NCBI GenBank assembly: GCA_005768755.1
Contig: VAFL01000009.1
Span: 62,001 to 126,000 of the forward strand
Reading direction: 5' to 3'
DNA from: Paracoccus denitrificans
Lineage (GTDB): Bacteria > Pseudomonadota > Alphaproteobacteria > Rhodobacterales > Rhodobacteraceae
Length of the DNA stretch: 64,000 bases
The notes under the pieces are model-generated. The model made no database searches. It was not told where the DNA came from and was given only the letters and a program-made list of their open reading frames with translations. A program made the translations under genes and the position numbers. The number at the start of each line of letters is the position of its first letter. The stretch's first letter is position 1. Shown here one piece after another: positions 52,066 through 60,015 of this stretch.

Positions 52066-53427
52066 CTAAGACCGTTCGAACCCGCGCATCACCTCCCAAT
52101 CGGTGACGACGCGATTCTGCTCTTCTATCTCCCAAAGCGCGGCGCGGTGGTAGTGGGCAACGACATCGGCGCCAAACGCCGCCTTCAGCATGTCCGATTC
52201 CATCGCGGCCTGCGCCGCCCCGCCAAGGGTTCGCGGGATTTCCGGCGCGTCCTTCGACTGATACAGATCGCCCGCGAATGCGGGGCCAAGCGTCATGCCC
52301 TTTTCGATCCCGTCCAGACCTGCCGCCAGCAGCGCCGCGCAAGCCATGTAAGGGTTCAGGTCCGCCCCGCCGATCCGGCATTCGATGCGCACGCCCTTGG
52401 TATTTTCGCCGCACAAGCGGAAGCCGGCGGTGCGGTTATCAACGCTCCATACCGCGCGGGTGGGGGCGAAGGTGCCGGCCACGAAGCGTTTGTAGCTGTT
52501 GATGTTGGGCGCAAGGAAAAGGGTGATGGCGCTCGCATGGGCCAACTGCCCGGCGACATAGGATTTCATCACAGCAGACATGCCCAGATCGTCACTGTCA
52601 TCGACAAAGACGTTCTGCCCGTCTTTCGCCAGCGATTGGTGCACATGGGACGAACTGCCGACCTTGTCGTGATTGTATTTCGCCATGAAGGTCGCGGACC
52701 GACCCGCCGCCCGCGCAATGTCCTTCGTTGCCGCCTTGATGAGGATATGCATGTCCGCCGCATCCAGCGCGTCGGAATAGCGGGCGTTGATCTCGTGCTG
52801 GCCGCGCTCTGCCTCTCCCTTGCTGCATTCGACGGGCACCCCCGCCGCATAGAGACCGTTGCGCAGGGCGCGCATCACCACCTCGTCACCCGATGTCTCG
52901 GTCAGGGCGTAATCGACATTGAAGCGCGAGGACGGCGTCATGTCGCGATAGCCGGCGTCGAACAGGTCCTTGAAGCCCTCCTCGAACATGAAGAATTCAA
53001 GCTCGGTCGCCATCATGGGTTCGAACCCCATTCCGCGCGCGCGGGCGACCTGAGCCGACAGCACGTTCCGGGGCGCGTGGGGGACGGGTTCGTGTGTATG
53101 ATGGTCCAACAGATCGGCCATGCACAAGGCCGTGCCGGGCGCCCATGGCAGGCGGCGCAGCGTGGACAGGTCAGGGCGCATGACGTAATCGCCATAGCCC
53201 TTTTCCCAGCTGCTGGCCTGGTAGCCGGGAACGGTGAACATCTCGTAATCGGTGGCCAGAAGATAGTTGCAGCAATGCGTTTCGTCGTGGGCATCAAGGA
53301 AATGCTGGACGTGGAAGCGCTTGCCCATCATGCGGCCCTGCATGTCGATCAGGGCGACGGCCACGGTGTCGATTTCGCCCGCATCCCATGCGGCTTTCAG
53401 GGCATCAAGCGTCAGGTTTGCGGGCAT
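52066..53427 (-). CDS. Glutamine-synthetase-family ligase (gamma-glutamyl-amine type)
   Basis: 453 residues, ATG at 53427 with GGAGA upstream. Catalytic-domain motifs are 'MATELEFFMFEE', 'GEAERGQHEINARYSDAL', the ATP/metal 'GSSSHVHQSL', and 'NRTAGFRLCGENTKGVRIE' with 'GGADLNPYMACAALLAAGL'. Ammonia-binding features of true GlnA are not obvious, and the protein resembles PuuA/IpuC/FluG-type ligases, which join glutamate to an amine using ATP. Located with a TRAP transporter, aldehyde and alcohol dehydrogenases, it could activate an imported amino-alcohol or amine. The specific amine is unknown. Confidence 0.85.
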   Translation of the reverse strand: MPANLTLDALKAAWDAGEIDTVAVALIDMQGRMMGKRFHVQHFLDAHDETHCCNYLLATDYEMFTVPGYQASSWEKGYGDYVMRPDLSTLRRLPWAPGTALCMADLLDHHTHEPVPHAPRNVLSAQVARARGMGFEPMMATELEFFMFEEGFKDLFDAGYRDMTPSSRFNVDYALTETSGDEVVMRALRNGLYAAGVPVECSKGEAERGQHEINARYSDALDAADMHILIKAATKDIARAAGRSATFMAKYNHDKVGSSSHVHQSLAKDGQNVFVDDSDDLGMSAVMKSYVAGQLAHASAITLFLAPNINSYKRFVAGTFAPTRAVWSVDNRTAGFRLCGENTKGVRIECRIGGADLNPYMACAALLAAGLDGIEKGMTLGPAFAGDLYQSKDAPEIPRTLGGAAQAAMESDMLKAAFGADVVAHYHRAALWEIEEQNRVVTDWEVMRGFERS

Positions 53428-53447
53428 GTGATTCTCCGGTCAGGAAA

Positions 53448-53472
53448 GCCGGGCGCGACTGCCGCGCCCGGC
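53448..53472 (-). terminator. Strong hairpin between dctP and the GS-like gene
   Basis: GCCGGGCGCG (53448-53457) pairs perfectly with CGCGCCCGGC (53463-53472) around a 5-nt loop, followed on the minus strand by TTT. It comes right after the binding-protein stop, so it may partly terminate or protect the transcript, reducing expression of the enzymes relative to DctP. Confidence 0.65.
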
Positions 53473-53479
53473 GATGATC

Positions 53480-54556
53480 TTAGCGGTAGGGGTAGCCCGC
53501 CTTTTCCATGTTCGCCGAGTAGTCCTTGAACGCCTGCACGACGCGGCCCGCACGTTCGCTGGACCCGGCAACCTCGTCCCAGAAGCCCTGGGCGTCGGTC
53601 ACGACCTGGTTCCATTCTTCGTCGGGTAGGCTGGTCAGTTCCATCTTCTCGCCCTCGACCCGAAGCCTTGCTTCGCCGCCCCAATACCAGACCTGCCGGT
53701 AATAATGGGACTGGTCGATGGTCGAACGGAACAGTTGCTGCAGATGCGGCGGGACCTTGTCCCAGCTGGCGGTATTGGCGAAATAGCTGCCGAACCACGC
53801 GCCGGTGACCGAGTTGGTGAGCGCATAGTTACAGACATCGGCCCAGCCGACTTCATAGGCTTCGGTGAAGCCGCACCATGCCACGCCGTCCAACTCGCCG
53901 GTCTGCATGGCGACTTCGACGTTATCCCACGGGATGGTGACCGGGATCAGGCCATAGCGCGACAGGAAGCGCCCGGCGGTCGGCACACCAAACACGCGCA
54001 GCCCCTGCATGTCGGCAAGGCTGCGAATCGGCTTGTCGACGGTGAAGATATGCAGCGGATCCCACGCACCGGATGACAGCCAGGTGACGTTATCGACTTC
54101 GCCATATGCCTCGGCCCAGATCTCGTTCAACCCGTAATAATTGAACAGCGCCGGCACATCGAGGCTGTAGCGCGTGGCAAACGGGAAGTAGCCGCCAAAG
54201 ACCGCGATATCGACGGGCGATGCCATCGTCGCCTCGTCCGACTGCACGGCGTCGATGGTGCCGTTTTGCAATGCGCGGAACAGGTCGGCGGTCGGGACAA
54301 GCTGGTCGGCATAGTAAAGCTCGATCTCCATCTCGCCATTGGCCGCCGCGTTGAACGCGTCGATCTGGGGCTTGATGACATGGGCGCCAAGCGGCGCGCC
54401 GGAATAGGTCTGCAAGCGCCACTTGATCGGTGCGGATTGCGCCAGCACCGCAGGCGCGGCAAGGGTCGAGGCCGCAGCCCCGATGCCCGCCGTCTGCAGG
54501 AACTTGCGGCGGCTGGACAGGATCTTTTCGGACGGGGTTAACAGTTTCTTCGTCAT
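53480..54556 (-). CDS. TRAP transporter substrate-binding protein (DctP), GS operon
   Basis: 358 residues; AGAGGA precedes the ATG. A twin-arginine leader is clear ('SSRRKFLQTAGIGAAAS' then 'LAAPAVLAQ'), so the protein is probably exported folded by Tat. The body has 'LQTYSGAPLGAHVIKPQIDA', 'LRVFGVPTAGRFLSRYGLIP' and 'VAMQTGELDGVAWCGFTEAY', the last being the substrate-site block. This belongs to the TRAP subgroup near TakP/2-oxoacid or mannitol-type binders. The ligand is unknown. A strong hairpin follows it. Confidence 0.88.
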   Translation of the reverse strand: MTKKLLTPSEKILSSRRKFLQTAGIGAAASTLAAPAVLAQSAPIKWRLQTYSGAPLGAHVIKPQIDAFNAAANGEMEIELYYADQLVPTADLFRALQNGTIDAVQSDEATMASPVDIAVFGGYFPFATRYSLDVPALFNYYGLNEIWAEAYGEVDNVTWLSSGAWDPLHIFTVDKPIRSLADMQGLRVFGVPTAGRFLSRYGLIPVTIPWDNVEVAMQTGELDGVAWCGFTEAYEVGWADVCNYALTNSVTGAWFGSYFANTASWDKVPPHLQQLFRSTIDQSHYYRQVWYWGGEARLRVEGEKMELTSLPDEEWNQVVTDAQGFWDEVAGSSERAGRVVQAFKDYSANMEKAGYPYR

Positions 54557-54610
54557 GGTATCCTCTCTGTTGGTTGGACCCTCTTGCCGGGGTTTGGGTT
54601 TGTTATTCGC

Positions 54611-55948
54611 TCATCCTCTGACATTCATATGTTCGGGCAGCCACAGCGCGATCTGCGGCCAGATCATCACCAGCACGATGGTGATCACCATCATCAGCGC
54701 GAAGGGCCAGATCGAGCGGTAGATGTCGATCAGCGTGATTTCCTTGGGCGCGAGTGAGCGCATCAGGAACAGATTATACCCGAAAGGCGGCGTGATATAC
54801 GCAATCTGGCAGGTGATCGTGTAGAGCACACCGAACCAGATCAGCTGGTTGTCAAAGCCCAGATCCAGCGTTCCAACCAGCGGGATATACAAGGGTGCCA
54901 CGATGACCAGCATCGCGGTATCATCCAGAAAGATGCCCATCAGGATGAAGCTGAGCTGCATCATGATCAGCACCTGCCACGGGCCAAGATCCCATGTGTT
55001 CAGGAACAGGTTTTCAATCGCGCGCACCGCGCCAAGGCCGTCGAACACCGCGCCGAAGGCAAGCGCCGCGAGGATCAGCCACAGGAACATGCAGCTTACC
55101 TGCAGCGTCTTCAGCGAGGTTTCCTTGATCAGCCGCCACGTAAATCGCCCCTTCAGCACCGCCGCCAGCGTGGCCGCCGTTGCCCCCACGGCAGAGCTTT
55201 CGACAAGCGAGGTATAGCCCATCACGAAAAGCCCGGTCATCAGGAAGAAGATCAGGAAGGGGATGATGCCCGCCCGCGCCAGCGCGAGCTTTTCGGACAG
55301 GGGCATGTTCAGCTCTGCCTCGTCCACCACCGGGGCAAGCGAGGGGTTCATGCGGGCGCGGACAAGGATATAGATCACGAACATTGCCGCCATGATCAGG
55401 CCCGGCACCAGCCCCGCGAACCACAGTTTCGACACCGGCTGGCGCGCGATCATGCCGTACAGCACCATGACCACCGACGGCGGGATCAGGATGCCAAGCG
55501 ACGATCCGCCCTGTACCACACCGGAAATAAGGATCTTGTCGTAGCCACGCCGAAGCATCTCGGGCAACGCGATGGTGGCACCAATGGCCATGCCTGCAAC
55601 CGACAGGCCGTTCATGGCCGATATGATGACCATCAGCAGGATCGTCCCCACCGCCAGCCCGCCGCGCACCCGCCCGAACCAGACATGGAGCATCTTGTAG
55701 AGGTCTTCCGCGATGCCCGATTCCGACAGCACATAGCCCATATAGATGAACATCGGCAGCGTCAGCATCGCGTACCAGTTGAACAGCTTGAACACCTGGT
55801 TGAACGGCAGCTCGATCGCGCCCTGACCGTAAAGCAGCAGCGCCGCACCCGAGGCGACGAACCCGATCGCCGCAAAGACCCGCTGGCCGCTGACCAGCAG
55901 CAGCACCATGGATGCGAACATCAGCAGGGCGATTGTCTCATAACTCAT
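54611..55948 (-). CDS. TRAP transporter large permease (DctM), GS operon
   Basis: 445 residues with about 12 membrane spans and DctM motifs 'MNGLSVAGMAIGATIALPEM', 'LGILIPPSVVMVLYGMIARQ', 'ILMGIFLDDTAMLVIVAPLY' and 'YITPPFGYNLFLMRSL'. It overlaps the DctQ stop by ATGA and lies 54 nt before dctP. It forms the ion-driven channel for the substrate bound by DctP. Confidence 0.92.
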   Translation of the reverse strand: MSYETIALLMFASMVLLLVSGQRVFAAIGFVASGAALLLYGQGAIELPFNQVFKLFNWYAMLTLPMFIYMGYVLSESGIAEDLYKMLHVWFGRVRGGLAVGTILLMVIISAMNGLSVAGMAIGATIALPEMLRRGYDKILISGVVQGGSSLGILIPPSVVMVLYGMIARQPVSKLWFAGLVPGLIMAAMFVIYILVRARMNPSLAPVVDEAELNMPLSEKLALARAGIIPFLIFFLMTGLFVMGYTSLVESSAVGATAATLAAVLKGRFTWRLIKETSLKTLQVSCMFLWLILAALAFGAVFDGLGAVRAIENLFLNTWDLGPWQVLIMMQLSFILMGIFLDDTAMLVIVAPLYIPLVGTLDLGFDNQLIWFGVLYTITCQIAYITPPFGYNLFLMRSLAPKEITLIDIYRSIWPFALMMVITIVLVMIWPQIALWLPEHMNVRG

Positions 55949-56457
55949 TCAATCGGCCTCCCGCGCAGCGTGGCAATATGTTTGAACACCAGCGAGAACG
56001 CCTGCAGCAGCATCAGCACAAGGCAGACCACCATCAGCGACTTGATCGGAATGACCGAGGGGTTCCACATCGAGAACCGCTTTTCATTCGTGGCGATGGC
56101 GTATTGAAGGCTGCTGATCGACCCGGCCAACATCACGCACAGATAGAAGATAAGGCACCAGATCGTCACCAGATCCAGCCTGGCCTTGCCGCGCTCGGAC
56201 AGGCTCGCATACAGCAGGTCCATCCGGACATGATCGTCATTTTTCAGCGTGAATGGCCCGCCAAGGAAGTAATAGGCGGCAAGCGTGAACTGCGTCAGTT
56301 CGATCGCCCAGTGAACCGGGACATTCAGGACATTGCGCGTGACGGCATCCATCAACAGCGTCGCCACCATGACGAAGATCAGCGACGCGGCCAGCCAGCC
56401 AGCCCAATCACTGATGCGGTCGATGATGCGGACATAACCGCGGATCAGCTTCGGCAT
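55945..56457 (-). CDS. TRAP transporter small permease (DctQ), GS operon
   Basis: 170 residues from the ATG at 56457; upstream in-frame codons run into the DeoR gene and are not used. Four helices and the DctQ pattern 'DWAGWLAASLIFVMVATLLM' and 'HWAIELTQFTLAAYYFLGG' are present. It is 52 nt downstream of the DeoR-type regulator gene and coupled to dctM. Confidence 0.88.
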   Translation of the reverse strand: MPKLIRGYVRIIDRISDWAGWLAASLIFVMVATLLMDAVTRNVLNVPVHWAIELTQFTLAAYYFLGGPFTLKNDDHVRMDLLYASLSERGKARLDLVTIWCLIFYLCVMLAGSISSLQYAIATNEKRFSMWNPSVIPIKSLMVVCLVLMLLQAFSLVFKHIATLRGRPIE

Positions 56458-56509
56458 TGGCCTTCCTTTCGTCCTGTCCTGTTCGTGCCGCTTGACATGT
56501 CCGGTCCCT

Positions 56510-57268
56510 TCAGCACGAAACCCGCAGCCCACGCGCGGTGAACTGGGCGCGCATCTGCGCAGGAATTGCATCATCGGTGATCAGCAGACCGATCTGGGCA
56601 GCAGGGCAGACCGTGAACGCGGCGCGGCGGTCCAGCTTGCTGCTGTCGGCCAGAACGATCAGGTTCTGGGCATTCGCAGCCATGGCGCGGGCGATCTGCG
56701 CCTCGTCATGGCTGGCATCCATGGCGCCGATGCCGATGGAAAAGGCGGCCACAGTCAATACGCAATGATCAGCCTGATAGTCGCCAATCTGGCCAAGCGT
56801 CGATGGCCCGACGGTCTGTGCATTACCCGACACATAGCGGCCGCCCAGCAGATGCACCGCGGCATCAGACCCTGCCAGGGCAAGTGCGTCGGCCAGCCGG
56901 CAGGAATTGGTGATGATCGTCAGCCCGGCGATCCGCGCCAGTGCCGGCGCTGCCGCAAGGGTCGTCGATCCGGTGTCGATGAACAGGGTCGCGCCCGGTT
57001 CGATCTCATCGGCAAGCCGCTGACCGATATGCAACTTCTGCGCACTTGCCTGCGCGGCACGCACATCCATGCTGGGCTCGGTCAACAGCCGTGCGTTGCG
57101 CGCCCCACCGTGGACCTTCATCACGCGGCCCGCCTCGGCCAGTCGCGCAAGATCACGGCGGATCGTTTCGGTCGAGACGTCGAAATGCGCGGCCAGATCC
57201 TCGACACTCGCCGAGCCCTCGCTTCGGATCATGGTTTCGATCTGCAAGCGTCTTTCGCGCGGTTTCAT
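56510..57268 (-). CDS. DeoR/GlpR-family transcriptional repressor
   Basis: 252 residues, the family length. The N-terminal HTH is 'RERRLQIETMIRSEGSASV' followed by 'FDVSTETIRRDLARLAEAG', the DeoR signature. The C-terminal DeoRC sensor domain has 'GATLFIDTGSTTLAAAPAL' and 'LTIITNSCRLADALA'. DeoR proteins sense phosphorylated sugars or polyols, which fits the kinase encoded in the divergent operon. It starts the minus-strand operon and faces the GlpA-like gene, so it likely controls both sides. Confidence 0.9.
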   Translation of the reverse strand: MKPRERRLQIETMIRSEGSASVEDLAAHFDVSTETIRRDLARLAEAGRVMKVHGGARNARLLTEPSMDVRAAQASAQKLHIGQRLADEIEPGATLFIDTGSTTLAAAPALARIAGLTIITNSCRLADALALAGSDAAVHLLGGRYVSGNAQTVGPSTLGQIGDYQADHCVLTVAAFSIGIGAMDASHDEAQIARAMAANAQNLIVLADSSKLDRRAAFTVCPAAQIGLLITDDAIPAQMRAQFTARGLRVSC

Positions 57269-57379
57269 TGTTTTTCTGTCCCTCTGACCGAAGCCAATCC
57301 GCAGATCGCGCCCATGTCAACAAAAATCTTGCAGATACCATCCTATCACTTGACCAAATCAACAATTTTTTCCAAAGGA

Positions 57380-57407
57380 TTGCCCACTCGGTCAATTCTT
57401 GTATAGT
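57380..57407 (+). promoter_or_regulatory. Probable sigma-70 promoter of the GlpA-like operon
   Basis: TTGCCC (57380-57385), 16 nt, then TATAGT (57402-57407), ending 24 nt before the ATG at 57432. The surrounding 163-nt divergent region is AT-rich and repeats TCAA-containing segments (near 57315, 57350 and 57360) that may be DeoR sites. Confidence 0.5.
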
Positions 57408-57431
57408 CTTTGTGCAGATCATGGGGACAGT

Positions 57432-58811
57432 ATGAACGTTTTGGCAGGTTACGATGTGGCTGTTGTCGGCGCCGGGATCGTCGGCTGCGCAATTGCCCGG
57501 CGCTTCGCCATGGATGGCGCGCGGGTGGTGCTGCTGGAAAAGGCCCATGACGTGCTGGACGGCGCGTCCAAGGGAAACAGCGCCATCCTGCATACCGGCT
57601 TCGACGCGCCAGAGGATTCGCTGGAACTGGACTGTATCCGCGACGGCCATGCCGAATATCTGGACATCCATTCCCGCCTGAACCTGCCACTGGACCGCTG
57701 CGGCGCGCTTGTCCTTGCATGGGATGCCGAGCAGGAGGCCACACTGCCCGACCTGATGGCGCAGGCACGACGCAACGGGGTCGGGGACATCGAACCCCTG
57801 GACCGCGACGCCCTGCTGGCACTGGAACCCGCCCTTGCGCCAGATGTCCGGGCCGGGTTCCGCGTTCCGCGAGAATCGCTGATCGACCCGTGGTCAACGG
57901 CGCACGCCTATCTCTATCAGGCGCTCGCCCATGGGGCCGAGCTGCGCTGCCGGGCGGAACTGACCGCGGCCGTGCGGGGCAGCGAAAGCTGGACCCTTAC
58001 GACCACAGCCGGACCGGTTCAGGCCGGGCTGGTCATCAACGCGGCCGGGCTGTGGGGCGATCATGTCGACCGCATCCTGACGGGCGAAAGCTGGTTCCAG
58101 ATCCGTCCCCGCAAGGGCCAGTTTGTTGTCTACGACAAGCCGGCGGCGGCGCTGGCGCGCCATATCCTGCTGCCGGTGCCCACGAAAATCACCAAAGGGA
58201 TCGTGGTCTGCCGCACGGCCTTCGGCAATCTGCTGGTCGGCCCGACGGCGGAAGAACAGGACGATCGCGACGACGCCTCGCTTGTGCCCGCGACGCTGGA
58301 AACCCTGCGCGAGACAGGCGCGCGGATCCTGCCCGGTCTGGCCGCAGAGCAGGTAACGGCGGCCTATGCCGGATTGCGTCCCGCGACCGAGGAGAAGGGT
58401 TACCGCATCCGCGCCGATCTGGCGCAGGGGCTGGTGACGGTTGGGGGCATCCGCTCGACCGGGTTGTCGGCGGCACTTGGGATCGCCCGGTATGTCGCGA
58501 GGCTGGCGGGCCGCGACCTGAAAGAACCCCGGCACTGGCCTCAAATGCCGATGTTGGCACAGGCCGGCGCGCGCGATTGGCAAAGCGCGGGAAATGGCGG
58601 GATCATCTGTCATTGCGAGTTGGTCACCCGGCGCGAGATCCAGGCTGCTTTGGCCGCCCCCGCGCCCGCCAACTCTCTGGCCGGGCTTAAGCGCCGGACA
58701 CGGGTCACGATGGGGCGCTGTCAGGGCTTTGGCTGCACCGCCGCATTGGCCCAACTGACCGAAGGGCGCTTCACCCAGCCGATGTCCTGCGGAGACACCG
58801 ATGGACACTGA
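57432..58811 (+). CDS. GlpA-like FAD oxidoreductase with C-terminal BFD [2Fe-2S] domain
   Basis: 459 residues from the ATG at 57432. The FAD motif is 'DVAVVGAGIVGCAIARRFAM', followed by the glycine-oxidase/glycerol-3-phosphate dehydrogenase-like (DAO) fold including 'GNSAILHTGFDA' and 'VGGIRSTGLSAALGIARYVA'. The last 70 residues are a BFD-type domain, with cysteines in 'GIICHCELVTRREI' and 'GRCQGFGC' for a [2Fe-2S] cluster. This is the layout of anaerobic GlpA and of bacterial and archaeal GlpA-like proteins found beside a second flavoprotein. It probably oxidises a phosphorylated polyol made by the kinase in the same operon. It overlaps the next gene by 11 nt. Confidence 0.85.
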   Translation: MNVLAGYDVAVVGAGIVGCAIARRFAMDGARVVLLEKAHDVLDGASKGNSAILHTGFDAPEDSLELDCIRDGHAEYLDIHSRLNLPLDRCGALVLAWDAEQEATLPDLMAQARRNGVGDIEPLDRDALLALEPALAPDVRAGFRVPRESLIDPWSTAHAYLYQALAHGAELRCRAELTAAVRGSESWTLTTTAGPVQAGLVINAAGLWGDHVDRILTGESWFQIRPRKGQFVVYDKPAAALARHILLPVPTKITKGIVVCRTAFGNLLVGPTAEEQDDRDDASLVPATLETLRETGARILPGLAAEQVTAAYAGLRPATEEKGYRIRADLAQGLVTVGGIRSTGLSAALGIARYVARLAGRDLKEPRHWPQMPMLAQAGARDWQSAGNGGIICHCELVTRREIQAALAAPAPANSLAGLKRRTRVTMGRCQGFGCTAALAQLTEGRFTQPMSCGDTDGH

Positions 58812-60015
58812 CATTGCCATCATTGGTGCCGGCCCGGCAGGCCTTGCTGCCGCAGCCGAACTGGGCAGGCTTGGTGCGGGCCGCGTCACCGTCATCGAAC
58901 GCGAACCCGTGCCGGGCGGCATCCCGCGCCATTGCGGCCATTCGCCCTTCGGGATGCGGGAATTCCACCGTATCCTAAGCGGGCAGGCCTATGCCGCGCG
59001 GCTGGCCGCAGCCGCCAGTGCAGCCGGTGCGACGATCTTGTGCGACACGACGGCCATCGCGCTGCATGATGGTCCGGCACTGGATCTGACGGGGCCGGAT
59101 GGCGCGTTTAGGCTGAATGCCCGCGCCGTGCTGCTGGCCACCGGCACCCGCGAATCCAGCCGGGTGCAGCGGCTGATCGGGGGACAGAAGCCCGGTGGGA
59201 TCATACCGACCGGCGCGCTGCAGGGTCTGGTTCATCTGAACCACCAGATCCCGTTTCAACGCCCCGTCGTCCTGGGAACCGAGCTGGTCAGTTTCTCGGC
59301 GCTGCTGACCTGCCGGCAGGCGGGCATCCGCCCTGTCGCCATGATTGAGCCCGGCCCCCGCATCGTCGCGCGCGCGCCGTCCGGCCTGCTGCCGCGCCTG
59401 ATGGGCATCCCCCTGCGAATGAACACCAGCATCGCCGCCATTCATGGCCGCGACCGGGTGACTGGCGTGACGCTGAGCGGCCCGGAAGGTGAAACGCATC
59501 TGGACTGCGACGGCGTGCTGCTGACAGGCGCCTTTCGATCCGAAACAGCCCTGCTGGCGGACGCCGATGCCGTGATCGACCCGCGATCCACCGGCCCGAT
59601 GATCGACAGCTTCGGGCGCACGTTCACACCGGGCTATTTCGCTGCCGGCAATCTGCTGCGCCCGGTTGAAACCGCGGGCGCCTGCTGGGATGAAGGTCGC
59701 CGTGCCGCCCATGCGATCCACGCCTGGCTTCAGGACGCGCTGCCCGATCCGGGGCAGGGCCTGCCATTGTTTCTGCGCAGCGACACAATACGCTATGCCC
59801 TGCCGCAAGTGATCTTCCCTGACGGGCCGGGACGGCACCAGCAGATCCAGTTGCGCGTCACGCGCCCCGTGCGCGGTATCCTGAAGTTGCGGCAGGGGGC
59901 GGTGGTCGTCGCCAGCCGCAAGATCGACGCCCGGCCGGAACGCCGTGTCACGCTGGCCTTGCCAAAGACGCTGCTCAACGCTCCTCTGACACTGACGCTG
60001 GAGGAAACGGCATGA
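58801..60015 (+). CDS. NAD(P)/FAD-dependent oxidoreductase, partner of the GlpA-like protein
   Basis: 404 residues. The N-terminal flavin motif is 'DIAIIGAGPAGLAAAAELG', followed by 'EREPVPGGIPRHCGHSPFGM' and 'AVLLATGTRESSRVQRL'. Residues 1-320 resemble the second subunit in GlpA/oxidoreductase pairs, related to the HcnB/SoxA-type flavoproteins. The last 80 residues ('VIFPDGPGRHQQIQLRV' onward) form an extra beta-rich tail. It may pass electrons from the GlpA-like protein to NAD(P) or a carrier. The kinase gene overlaps it by ATGA. Confidence 0.8.
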   Translation: MDTDIAIIGAGPAGLAAAAELGRLGAGRVTVIEREPVPGGIPRHCGHSPFGMREFHRILSGQAYAARLAAAASAAGATILCDTTAIALHDGPALDLTGPDGAFRLNARAVLLATGTRESSRVQRLIGGQKPGGIIPTGALQGLVHLNHQIPFQRPVVLGTELVSFSALLTCRQAGIRPVAMIEPGPRIVARAPSGLLPRLMGIPLRMNTSIAAIHGRDRVTGVTLSGPEGETHLDCDGVLLTGAFRSETALLADADAVIDPRSTGPMIDSFGRTFTPGYFAAGNLLRPVETAGACWDEGRRAAHAIHAWLQDALPDPGQGLPLFLRSDTIRYALPQVIFPDGPGRHQQIQLRVTRPVRGILKLRQGAVVVASRKIDARPERRVTLALPKTLLNAPLTLTLEETA

